64,000 bases of DNA from Blasia pusilla (Eukaryota > Marchantiophyta > Marchantiopsida > Blasiales), in the NCBI GenBank assembly GCA_050084515.1, contig CM114274.1:30504001-30568000 (forward strand), given 5' to 3'. The notes under the pieces are model-generated. The model saw only the letters and a program-made list of their open reading frames with translations. It was not told the origin of the DNA and did not search any database. Shown in pieces: positions 11,721-23,189 of this stretch. How positions within the stretch are numbered: the stretch's first letter is position 1; each line of letters opens with the position of its first letter. Made by a program: the position numbers and the translations under genes.

Positions 11721-13202
11721 AATTACCAAGTGACGTCGATGTCGCTATACTATTCTAGCTCTACTAGCTATGGGTGTAGGCAACCTAACTTGTCATCACC
11801 ACAAGAAGTCTCCCACAGTCTACTAGTCATCACTCCAGCCTCACTATCAGTAGCACACATGAGTAACACTACTCTGGAAATCAGCGTCAACCCTAACAAT
11901 GGGCGCGCAAGCAAGAAGCACGATGGAGGGGATCCAGACACAGAAAGTCCAACGACAACCCTCCAACCGCAAATGGAAATCAAGGTAACACAATCCACCA
12001 AACGTGGTGCCCCCTGAATCCACAGAACCCACCACACAATTCTAACGCAATAGCTACTCCGCCGCGGGTCGATGACGTGCTAGTCGAACTCGCAGCACCT
12101 GAAAATATCACTTGCATGGAGAGGCTACACCGTACTATGCGCTAGAGGTACATCAACCAAAAACCTGAGATGCATAAAGCGCCTAACACATCTCCGAACA
12201 ACACCAAATGAGCTACATGCAACAGACACGGCATAGTTAAGAACTCAGCAGATTAAGCCCCTCAGCATAATAGCCCAAAGATGGGTGACCGATTATGCAA
12301 AACTCAAATCCCAAATCCTGCAAAAATTTCCTCACGCCCAAGCAAGCAAGCTTGCTTGCTTGCTCCTTGCTCCTTACTCCGCCTCTCACGCCCACTCGCC
12401 CCGAGCTACCACGAGTTGCCTCGAAGCCTCGAAGCCTCAAACGCCGAGAAATGCTCAAGACATGCCACGCCGCCATGCTTCGCATGCTTCGCTATGGAGA
12501 GAGGTCCAACCAGGGCGCCCTAACGGGATAGGCGTCTCCAACAATGAACGAGTCACCAACCAACCAGCCCCTCCGATCCGCTGCCCACGATAGCGGACCT
12601 TGAGCTAGTCCGCGAAATTTCGATCGAAATTACTTCACAAATACGTGACCGAAATCAAATCTGTTTCGATCAGAATTCAATTGACCACCATAGCTATCTC
12701 CCCACAAAACTCAGCTACAATCGAGCTCAGACTCGAGCTAAAAACAGACAAACTTGTCTGTCCATACACCTCTAGAAACCGCAAATCCAAAGGCGCTTCC
12801 GCCAAGTTTCATGCACGCAGAAATCCGCAACGCTCCACGCACTCGAGCGAGATAGCTTCACATGAGATCACAATACAAGTAGCAATAGGAACCTCTCACC
12901 CGCTCTGGATGAACTTCAACAGAGCTTCCCGACTCAAGCTCTCCACATCGTAAAACCGCCGAACACGAACTAGAATCTTCAATGCTTGATAACTTCCAAC
13001 TCCCTTGACGAAATCCGGCGATCTATAGCGCGTTGGAAAGCTCTCAGCAAGGCGCTTCTTTCCCAACCAACCACGCACCTGATTCACACCTCCAACATAG
13101 GCAACAAGCCCCGAACATCCACGGTTGAGTACACAATCAGCCCTAACCAGATCCTACTGATCTACAATCGAAGCTACCATCGATCTACTCCAGTTCTTTG
13201 AG
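11721..13202 (-). other. 5' part of the Ty3 element: gag N-terminus and untranslated leader
   Basis: This stretch lies inside the element between the 5' LTR-like block and recognisable gag. Short broken frames occur but no family match is visible, and no clear tRNA primer-binding site is seen next to the LTR edge at 13203. A string of AAGC/TTGC units is present at 12338-12362. Confidence 0.5.
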
Positions 13203-13567
13203 TGAAATGCGTGAAAGACCTACTGTCATAAAACACGTTTACAATCACATATAATCGAGCCAAACCTACTCCACGATGGGAGAATCCAGGTCGAAGCTTG
13301 CGGGAAACACCATAGCCAAGAGCTCTACTCACTACCAAGGCTAACTCCCAACGCAACAGGCTCAACTCAAAGAACTGACTGTTCTTTGAGTGCACTCCAC
13401 CTTATATCCTCCAACCTAAGAGCGGGCCCTACTGGGAAAGTCACCCCCAACTGAGTAACCCCCAACCCTATGTATGGAACCGCATCTCTACCAATCCACT
13501 ACGGTCCTATATAAGGAATGGCCTCTACTAGCACACCATACTCTACGACATAATCCGTATGGTCATG
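13203..13567 (-). repeat. LTR-like block at the 5' end of the Ty3 element
   Basis: It matches 3967-4335 (block Y) almost base for base, beginning TGAAATGCGTG and ending at GGTCATGA. It lacks the X' block that completes the LTR at the other end, so on this side the LTR is cut about 100 bp short. Confidence 0.75.
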
Positions 13568-15498
13568 ATATAGATGTACACCAAATCCCTAGCACGTACG
13601 CTCATTGGTCAATTTATTCATGTGCTTATGGTGGATAAAACCAGAACTACTCAAATTTCTCTCTACTTAAGAGGAAGAGACTACTTGTGCTAATATGGAC
13701 TTAGCCAAAAAGCGCAATATTGGGCGTCTTGACCCAAGCATCGCAGTTTTTTAATAATTATTTCGAGAGCTATGGAACTAGTTGATGCTATTTAAAGGTA
13801 ATGGGCACTTATCCACAATATGAATTTTGACCAATCAGAGGGTCAAGTGAATTGATGACTTCCCTACCAAACTCATTCATAAATAGTTCCTAATGATTCA
13901 CAATGTTGCCCAACTCTTGCAAACAAGTACCTACATAAGAATTATCCCCGGTTACATCGAGGCCATGCACCCCCTTTGCATGGACTCTCGGATATTGTTT
14001 AAAATATCTCGTGCACTCAACATTTGAATACTATCAATAAGATCATAAGGGGCAATAATGTAGCCTATTGCATGCAATTCAAAGTGGCTTGTTTAGGATA
14101 CTTCACACTTATTTTAGGGGCAAAATTGGTTGGTGGATTCTTATTCCTAACTCCGACTCTCTTAGAGCTACAAGCAAAACATAGTACATGTCCTTACAAG
14201 GGAAATACCTTTCCACTTGTCTCTCTCTAGACAAACTCATCACAAGAATGTATGGAAAAGAAACACATATGTACAACATATACCCTAAAAACATTGGAAT
14301 TCATGGTCTTGTTCCTTACCCAATACACTCTTTCTATTCAATTCCCACTGTGCACATCTTTTGTAGCAATGATTTCCATGTTGGCCTCTCAAGCCGATGC
14401 AATTTGTTGTGCCCTCTCTACCGATGGCCTACACATTCGATTTCTCTTGACTCGAACAAAAATAGTGGATTGAGATCATCCACCTTCTCTAGATACAAGT
14501 TGATATCAATCTTAGGTTGGATCCAAAATGCAAATGTCTTTGTAATGCAAATATGTTCTGAACGCCCTCTGTCTACTTGTTTGAACCCTGAACTTGTAAG
14601 ATTATCCACTTCCACCTGAGTGCAATGAATTGGTTCATGCAACAATAGGCCAAATCATGTGGGTATTCCTTGGAGCTCCAATGGTACCTAGATATTGCTT
14701 TGTGAATGTACATGATTCATTTGGGAAAATTAAGTACTTCAATTGATCCCCTGTCCTTGTAAAATGATCAAAGGTTTTCACTCCCTAGAAGCCTAGAAAT
14801 GGTTGGCTTGTCCTTGTATGTACACTTCTTATTCAGGAAAGTACTTCATACTCTCCTTATTCCATTAGATCTAGCCTTGCAAGTGGATCCACGTCCAGAG
14901 TTGCTTCAAGAGATAAGCCACCATTTCATATTCCAATCCACCTCTATGATAGGGATTCCATATTGTTGAAGAGCCCCCCGAGACTGGATTTGGGGGTCCC
15001 CGCTATAGAGAAATTCACAAATAAGACATTTATTGATTTTGTAAGAGACATACCAACTTGAACTTGGGAGCTATTTGGTGTTTCCGAATACTTGGATGGG
15101 GTGCTTTCATCATCGAGATCAATCATCGGGCTGGTTCTTCGATGTTGACACTTGACTTGTATGAAGTCAAGGTACTTATCTGGTCTCCAAGAATCTTTCC
15201 TAGACTGCTCTACCACCAATTATATTGGACGTCTTAAAACTCGCCCATGAATGTCCCCACCAATATGGACATCTTTTTATAGAGGAGTTAAAAAATGCAT
15301 TGATTGAATGCTTCGACATACATTTTCTCATCCCCATATCTCATAGTGGCCCTAACAAAGAGTTCATAAATCAATGGGCCTTTTCCCTCCGTTATACTTT
15401 TGTGAGAAATATATGAGATGCTGCAGATTGTAACATTGCTCTCGCTTGGTCTTGTTGGTATGCCTCCACGAGGGAATTTTTGTTGGCATGCTTGTGAT
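13568..15498. other. unassigned stretch
   Basis: There are short open frames on both strands, the longest 143 codons, none recognisable. Likely old transposon debris, but this cannot be shown. Confidence 0.4.
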
Positions 15499-15499
15499 G

Positions 15500-15542
15500 A
15501 CCTCCAAGATGAATGGACACTCTTGGAGGTCCATTCATCTTG
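15500..15542. other. two overlapping, mutually exclusive inverted repeats
   Basis: ACCTCCAAGA (15500-15509) pairs with TCTTGGAGGT (15521-15530). CAAGATGAATGGAC (15505-15518) pairs perfectly with GTCCATTCATCTTG (15529-15542). The arms overlap, so only one hairpin can form at a time. Confidence 0.6.
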
Positions 15543-15649
15543 TTTGGGCAAAGGGCATTCTCATGAATGTTCAGTCCCTATATAAGCCAAATTGTTACGT
15601 GAGGGAGAATTACAAGATGAAAACCCATTGGTTTGAGACAGGTTGTAGA

Positions 15650-15925
15650 CTGATGCAACTTGTCGGATTCTAACGGGTTTCCAAACACCAATGCTTGCAA
15701 CCAGTGAGATTCACACAGGTTGCAAATTATTTTGTTTGACAATCTATCCAAATCTGACAGGTTGCACACATGTGCAATCCTTTAGATTTAGAAAAGTTGC
15801 TAATATCGGTGTTGAGCAACCCATTGGAATCTGACAGAGTGCACACTAATGCAACCAATCAAAATCCGACGGGTTGTCGAACACCAATATTTACAACCTG
15901 TCAGATTTAGATGGGTTGAAACCCA
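15650..15925. repeat. cluster of diverged 25-27 bp palindromes
   Basis: About six copies of a CAACCTGTC-AGATT-GACAGGTTG-like palindrome lie here, for example near 15658, 15705, 15755, 15820, 15860 and 15893. Most are imperfect. They belong to the family that is densest at 20.97-22.02 kb. Confidence 0.65.
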
Positions 15926-18195
15926 AAAAAATGAAGCAGGTTACATATGTGAGTTGGAAAGTATAATATTTTACTCACCTGCAATATAAAGTTTCCCCAT
16001 TGCCTCATACAAACAATCCACCAACTCAACCAAGAACACAATTCTTTATATTTTTCCTCAATTGCATGTTCTGCCACCACACATGAAGTTCTTCTTCACA
16101 CTCCATGGCTTATTTCAAGGTTCTTCTATTCTTGCACCGTAGAAGAGAAATGTGCTCATTTCCCTTATTCTCCTTGATGCAAGATTTTGTGTACCGAGTC
16201 ACCGATTGTTGCCAATGGAATGCATCTGATCTCTTTCTTTCCGGTTGAACTTCTTCTCCCCAACAGCCTAAACGCTTCCTTGAAAGCAATCCATCCTGGT
16301 TATGCATTTTTTGCCATGAACCCATGAATTTCAGGGGGTGGTTTTCTTTTTTCTTTTTTCCCTTCACCACCTCTAACAGGAGTAACCAGCACATCTTCAA
16401 GCTACCAACATCTTATGCTTTTATCTCACAAAAAAATATGGTTTTGAGTTCCTTCTCTACATGGTCGTAAACGCTTGCACCCGTGGTCAACCATCCATTC
16501 AACACCCTGTAGCAAATATCAAAACTAACCCAACTCCCAAATAGATCTGCTTCTTCCTTCATTCTATCATAAGATCCAAGTCACTAGACGGTCCTATAGT
16601 AGATATTTTGAAGACATAAGCTTTGGATCCCTCACCTCCTTGGCCCATGAATTTTCATCTATGAATGAATGGAAACCTTGAGTTAGCTTTGAACGTGGAA
16701 ATGACATCCATCTATGCGGTCTTTCCATTAAGTATTTGTATTTTCCGCATCAAGTTCCTAAAGCATTCAGGAAGGCAAGATTTTCCTATATTCATTTCTC
16801 CTTAACTACTATGATCTCCCCTTAGCTAGGTATTCCAAGTAGTTAATAAAAAATTTGTGATATCTTTGTGAGTTTGATCACTTTGGGCTTAGATCCCGAA
16901 GAGTTTTTATATACCTCCGCCACTTGGCCACATCTTCCTTAATGTGTCTCTGAATGGCATTGATGACAGCATGAGTGTGAGACCCAACATGAACACATAG
17001 TCTGGTGTACTCGGACGTAGGACTATAGTCGTGCACTATGAAAAAAAATAAGGGGAATACGCTCCAACGCAAAAAAGAGAGACTTGACAATGAGGACATT
17101 GATGACCATACGAGAGAATAGTCGCACTGACCGCATAGGGAGTTTCTGCATTTTTGGGAGGAATTGTGAGGTATTGATTTTCCCATTCCGCTCGAGGAAT
17201 GGGCAACCAAGAATTGTACACTCCAAGGCTACCTCCAATTCATTGGCAACAAGACACAATCCAAGGACCACTTGAGATTGAATCACTCGTCTACAACAAT
17301 CTGCACCATCGATGATAGTTGGATTTTCTGTCCATACCCTTCAAGCGTCCTCCATCTTTCTTTTAAGTTGGACTAGCAAGTGGAGGTAACTCAAAAATAT
17401 AGTTTCCATCATATGTGGGTGGCAGCTGATCCATATGCATGTGTTTGAGCATTTTCAAGGGTAGAGACAAAAGTAAACTATTCCCGAAAACTCGTAGCAA
17501 GAATGAGTACGCAGAGGTTGGATCTTATTTATTTCCAAGATCTAGAGATCTTGTAAGGTCGACGACATCCGGAATGTCTTCAGCTTAAACCACATTGTCA
17601 TGAACTTATGAGTTTGGAGTCGATGCTAGATTGGTAGAAGCACGGGTGAAAAACTTGGAGCTCGGAGCACTGGTAGGTTTCAAACTATCAAGATGAGATA
17701 AAGTGGGCTTCAGAGGCAAGCCAAAGACTCTATATTGTACATTGGAGTAAGGTAAGAGATTCCATACTTTGGAGTCTCCAACCTCAAGTTGGACTGTTTC
17801 ACCTATAATTATGTCATCTATTCCATCCACCCTGACATCTTTGGAAACGAAGATGGTTCCAATCTGGACAAGAAATCGTAGTGAGATGAAATGTTTTTTA
17901 ACATATATAAGAATCACCAGGTTGCACTGGAATTAGCTTCGATTGAGGAAGTGCCACTAGATGACTACCACATGTGAGCTTCACATAATTTTCCATTTAG
18001 ATCTGAAAACAGAGATGATTCCACAAGAAGTGATGGATTTTGACGGATTGCTTTGAAGAAAACTTAAGGTATTTGGGAGTAAGGGGGTGACCGAGGTTGA
18101 ATTTTTGCAAACTTTCGAATTCCGATAGGTTGTAGTTGAATTGGGTTTTGGGTTCTCTAGAATGTACGTGAGGGAAGAGGAGGCAAGGGATCATT
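15926..18195. other. unassigned stretch
   Basis: Short frames on both strands give no convincing homology. The minus frame at 17917-17606 (103 codons) is the longest, and it is not recognised. Confidence 0.4.
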
Positions 18196-18410
18196 CAACC
18201 TGTCGGAATCTGACAGGTTGCATGATAGTGTGAAATGGCCTACGGTGAGTAGACTAATGCCAAAATAGCTACCCGTTGGGTTGCAGTAAGACACGAGATG
18301 GGCTAGAAGAGCGTTAGGAATTTGTCCAAGTGTACGCATCCCACGCAGAGAATGGATCGTAACGGCCCACCGTTGTTGTCACAACCCGTCGGATTCCAAT
18401 AGGTTGTACG
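18196..18410. repeat. two palindromes of the 25-27 bp family
   Basis: 18196-18220 has arms CAACCTGTCGGA and TCTGACAGGTTG. A second copy near 18385-18410 reads CAACCCGTCGGATT, then AATAGGTTGT. Confidence 0.65.
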
Positions 18411-20965
18411 CGTCCCATGTAGAGAATGCACCGTAATGTCCCACAATAGATATCACTCCTATGATCAAAGGTCACGGTCGTCCCAACAGCCTATTGTCAC
18501 TGTCGCCCCAACGATCGAGTTCCAACGGCTCCGAAACAATATAAGAACCGGCTTCCACTCATTTCATAATGTCATTTCAAACTCTTCCTCCTCCAACTTC
18601 TCGGGTTGGTGATGCCATTCCCCTCTTTGTTTTAACGATTAGTGCACACTCCCTTCAACAGCATCGTGAAACATTTGGAGACCATTATGTTGAAAGTTGA
18701 CGACTGTTCAAATATTACAAAATTTGCTGGAGGGTCACGATCATTCCGTTGAAAGGTAACGACTATTCAAATAGAAAGAAATTCGTCATAAGGTGATGAA
18801 CATTCCGTTCAAAGGTGACAACGGTTCAGATAGAAACCATTCTGATGGAAGGTGACGACAATTCCTGCTGAGCCTGATTGTTCTCACCCATAGTTTGATT
18901 GCGTCTTCCTTTCTTCTCGCCATGTGTTAGGTTCTTGACAATCTTGTATACATCGTTCACCTTTAGATGACTCAGAAAAGGCCCAAGCAAGCAAGGGTGG
19001 AAGCTTTACTCCCAAGTCCTCCGAGACTCCTACCTTGGCTTCTCCAGGTTGATGCTCAGCTGTAGACATCAAGCAAGACGAGATAGAGGATCGGGGAGAG
19101 AAGCACATATGTGCAATCAAGAGCTGCACACAAAACTTGCTCTTGAGAAGCTCGCAAAGCAACAACTATCAATGGTTGCGGATGCAAACAAGACGGAGAA
19201 GAAACAGTTTGCTGACAAGCTAAAGGAAAAGAAGTGGCATGATGTCGTCGATAAGAAACCTGAATTGGCCTGAGCAAGGAAGGAGAAGGTTGTGGCCGTG
19301 GAAGTGGAAATTCTTATCCCCAATGTCCCACGGATAGTGTGGAAATGGAGGATGTCTCCTTCTAGAAATTGAGTGGAACAATGAATGAGAGTAACACCGA
19401 CGACATTCCAAAGAGAAACGAAGAGGCGAAGAGGACCACAAGTGTTGAGATGGCGGACATCTCTTAAGGAGAAAAAATATCTTCATCCTTGAACCCAGTG
19501 GAGGAAATTGACCTCTTCAATGTGGAGGAGCATCTAGTGTAGTTATCGACTGTTGTTGTAGAGCAGCTTATATTGTTGGCCTCGACACTCATCCAATTTT
19601 CAAGAGGGTAAGCAATGATCGACAATCATTTGGGTGCATTCAAATGGCTTACATTGAGGAATTTTTTTTAATTGAAAATATTGAATTTCTCGTAGGTCGT
19701 AAAGCAAATGGCCGTAGTGGATGGCCCCAAGGCACCAAGGATTCCTCTCTGCTGACTTTGAACGATGGAATACATTCAAGAAATTCAGTGTGACTAAGAC
19801 ATCACCAAGTTGAATCACTCTATTGCAATAACTTCATACATTGATAGCTTTCCTCCTTTCTATGTTCATCCTTCTGATGAACATGGAATGCAATCCTTGG
19901 TCATACAAGAAGAACTCGAGAACTTGCATGTGTGAAAAAAATAGAAAGTGATGAAATCACTGAAATCTTTACAAAACTTAGAGATACAAAGTGGCCTAGT
20001 CCGTCCGTGCGCTCATAGAAGAGCTTCGATGGAACCTGAACATGGAGATAACTCGACATACGAGAATGCGCTACCGTTGCGGCTTCCGACTATTTCAATA
20101 CTCGGGAAACTAGGGTTTTTACCTATTTTTCTTTGTTTCTATTAATAGAACAACTTTGCTGGAGGCTACGACCCCTGTGACGCATCAAGGTTTCCCGCAC
20201 CCTAATGCAATATAGGGTTAGATAATCCTAGTAACGCTACTCCTGAAACCACCTACGTCATATTACTATGACTCCTTCGACGTCTAAGTCGGAACCATCA
20301 ATCTAGGCTTCTCCTCATACAAGGAAGTTGATCTGATTGATGGTGCTCTGAGAAGTGGATGTTGAGAATCCAACAGGATGCGTTCTAGATAATAAGGGAC
20401 GTAAAGTTTATGAAAGCACTTGCAAGAATATAGTACAAGTGGACGCAGAACTTGTATTATTGTAGAAAACTGTTACAGAAGCATAATTAGTGGGAAACAA
20501 CTCTCACACACCACCCTGGAGAAATTTTGCAATGAGAGAATGAGTGGAGGCTGGTCCCCTTCTCAATTATATAAGGTATGTACAAGAAACCCTAATCCTA
20601 ATCTTAAACATAGTCTTGAGTTAGACTAATTATGATTAATTAACCCTACTTAAGATAATCGCGCTTAACTAACTAACCAAGATTAAGCTTCCCTACTTTG
20701 TGTGAATACCAAATGTAGCAGTTCGGGTAACGATGAGCTTGACTATAACTCAATCTTCAATAACTTCTACATCTGGGATGGGAACCACAGATTTATGACG
20801 TGGTCCCAATTTGCATCAGAGCGCCCAAGCTCATTGTAGGCACATTTTTTCATGAGGGCATTCGTCGTCCATCCCTTTCCCAATCATATGGCCATAGTGG
20901 AGATGGCCATGCAATCAATGAACATATAAGTATTTTGTTTCCAGCTTGTCAAATTTGGTTTTGCT
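18411..20965. other. unassigned stretch
   Basis: No gene or family is recognised. Short phrases such as GGTGACGAC/GGTCACGAT followed by ATTCCGTT recur around 18680-18860, suggesting a small degenerate repeat. Confidence 0.4.
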
Positions 20966-22020
20966 TCCAACATGTCGGACTCCGATGGGTTGATCCTTTT
21001 TCATTTAGAAAATTGTTTTGAAGTTTGGGAGACAAACTCAGCAACCCATCAGACTATGAGGGGTTGCAAAGCCATTCATGCCAAGACTTGTTCCTTCGCC
21101 AAAATGCAATCTGTGAGAGTCCGAATGGGTTGCATTTTATATTCCCAAAGGCCTCAAACTAAGACTAGTAAGGTTCAAGGGCAACTTGTCGGAGTCCAAC
21201 GGGTTGCAAGGCCATCAATGCTTTGTCTTGTTCTATGGCCAAAGTGCAACCCATCGGGTTCTAAAAGGTTGCATTTCTTTTCCAAAAGAACTCTTAGTTA
21301 GACTAGTTAGGTTTAGGGGCAACTCGTCGAACTCCGACGGGTTGCATTTTATATTCCCAAAGGTCTCGAGGTAAGACTAGTCAGGTTCAAGGACAACCCA
21401 TTGGAGTCTAATGGGTTGCAAAGCCACGAATGCTTTGTGTTGTTCTTTGGCCAAAATGCAACTTGTCGGACTCTGACGGGTTGCATTTTTTTTTCCAAAA
21501 GGCCTCTTAGTTAGACTTGCTAGGTTTAGGGGCAATCCCTCGTAGTCTGACGAGTTGCAACTCTTGCATAATATATCCAAGAGTTGCATAATCTTGGACC
21601 AAAGCAACCCGTCGAACTTCGACGGGTTGCAAAAAAGTCTAAGATTATGCCATTCTCTACAAGTTGCTAGAAACTTGCAACCCGTCAGATTCTAACAGGT
21701 TGCAAGAAGGCCAATCTGTCAATCGATAAGCCCAAGGATTCGAAATCTCTCAGACTGTGATAGGGATTGGATGCAACCTGTCAGATTCCAAAATGTTGCG
21801 TCTTGGAAGGACTTAGCACATGGCCGTGCAATGCGTTGGACTTCGAGAGGTTGCCGCGACTCCCAAGCCAATTACCAGAGAGGCTTTCTTTTTTAAAATC
21901 TACAACCCGTTGGACTCTAAAGGGTTGCGTGCGAAGGTCTCATATGTTCTCTTACTTATTTCTGTCTTGCAGTGTTGGTCTTTTTGCAACATGTCGGGAA
22001 CATACGGGTTACATGAGATA
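20966..22020. repeat. array of palindrome-joined repeat units
   Basis: About 16 copies of a 25-27 bp palindrome occur roughly every 58-97 bp. The best, 21604-21630, is perfect: arm GCAACCCGTCGAA, centre C, arm TTCGACGGGTTGC. The spacers alternate between two types. One starts CATTTTATATTCCCAAAGG (21131, 21343; weaker at 21269 and 21483). The other starts AAGCCA or AAGGCCAT and continues AATGCTTTGT (21054, 21203, 21416). Together they form a higher-order unit of about 140-150 bp with a palindrome at each junction. Several copies vary in both arms together (see findings). No coding function is evident. Confidence 0.8.
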
Positions 22021-22500
22021 TGAATTCTAAGAGAGGATTAAACCTTGCAGGATTGTTTTGGAAGGGAATGTTACACATCATTGGATCCAACAATGCGATA
22101 GAGAGAAGAAGATGCTTACAACGCACCTTGCTCAATACAAAGGATTCTTGAGAGAAAAAATGGAGGATGAGATGCTCACTAAAGGAGCACAAATCAAGGA
22201 GAAGACTTGGGCGAACACATACATCTCCCAAGATGCAACTGTCACAATTTCTAAAATTCAGGCGTGAGCCTAGCACAAGCCTGACGTGGGTTGGGTTAGG
22301 CTTAGACTCATAGGTTGTTGCTTGAGGGACGAGAATCAAAGGATTTGGGCTTAGGATTGGAGCATTTGGGCATGGGTGCGAGCTTTAGCATTGACCTCGT
22401 AAGAACAGTAGCGCGGTTTATGTAAAGGGTGGTGTGCGGATATGGGAGGATTATGATTATTATTGAAGGCACTTGAGTGGGTGGAGAAGAAAATAGAGGA
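22021..22500. other. unassigned stretch
   Basis: Nothing recognisable; the short frame at 22058-22267 has no family match. Confidence 0.4.
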
Positions 22501-22770
22501 TTAACATAAAATTGAATAGAATGGTTGTATTAGATAATAGATCAGTTGTAAATGAAAGTGGTTAAAGAAGAAGGGATACTATAGGTGGAGAGAGAAAGGA
22601 AGAATATTAAAATATAATAGAATTTGATGATTGTATCATAAAATAGGTAAGTTGTAAATTAAAGTGGTTAAACAAGTTAGGATAGTTGATAAAGGATTGA
22701 GATTAGGAGAATAAAATAAAATTTGCTAAATCGTGATTAATGGAAATAGTTTAAGAATAAATAGTAATAT
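22501..22770. repeat. degenerate AT-rich tandem repeat, about 107 bp period
   Basis: The segment around 22501-22571 (ending GTAAATGAAAGTGGTTAAA) recurs at 22608-22678 (ending GTAAATTAAAGTGGTTAAA). A weaker third unit follows from about 22703. Confidence 0.5.
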
Positions 22771-23189
22771 AAGTGGGGGTAGATGAGGAAAAAGAATAAA
22801 GCGTTCATTCCCTTTGTTCAATCCTCCCCTATATAAACTTGCACATTTTTTGTATGCCCTCATAATCTCAGTCCTCCCTTCTTACTTTCCTCTCTCTACT
22901 CTTTTGTGAAAGTTGTTTTCTCCGTATATAGATGAACTTGAGAAGTGAGAATATGTTTTACCACTGGATAACCTTGATAATTGAGGGTATCTTGATTACC
23001 TAGGTTAGCATATATATTGATCTTTCTTGTAGATAGTGAGTGTTCCAAGATTTTTATTGGAGCATTCACGCACAATATTTGGTGTGATTCGCATATCCTT
23101 CACCGATTGATATATTCTATTATTGACATAGTAAAATTATTATAAATTATCCAAATATTTTTTGGTTGAGATTAATATTTGCTTATAGT

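Larger units (their letters stand above)
3862..13567 (-). mobile_element. Ty3/gypsy LTR retrotransposon carrying a cytosine methyltransferase (decayed)
   Basis: Read on the minus strand the order is LTR-like block (13203-13567), leader, gag (about 11.7-10.5 kb), protease-like region (9.6-9.15 kb), DNA cytosine-5 methyltransferase (9.07-7.94 kb), reverse transcriptase and RNase H (7.56-6.13 kb), integrase (5.96-4.78 kb), polypurine tract, LTR complex (4443-3862). All coding parts carry stops and frameshifts, so the copy is not autonomous. RT before integrase defines the Ty3 type. The LTR-like blocks share about 365 bp at high identity (3967-4335 with 13203-13567), suggesting a fairly recent insertion. 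A 10-bp match, ATATAGATGT, lies at both outer edges (3854-3863 and 13568-13577). It could be a target-site duplication, but it is longer than the usual 5 bp. The element looks richer in G+C than its flanks. Confidence 0.85.

Noticed and set aside
11271-12017. 248-codon open frame on the plus strand
   Set aside because: It is antisense to the gag region of the minus-strand Ty3 element and is low-complexity (Ser/Pro/Thr-rich); its openness follows from the G+C-rich opposite strand.
3854-13577. ATATAGATGT direct match as a firm target-site duplication
   Set aside because: Ty3 elements normally make 5-bp duplications, and the right edge could be a decayed X' block; kept only as a possibility.
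14188-14619. 143-codon plus-strand frame
   Set aside because: No homology seen on either strand and the composition is unremarkable.
20966-22020. CRISPR-like array
   Set aside because: The repeats are imperfect palindromes with two alternating, related spacers of variable length, in a plant nuclear context.
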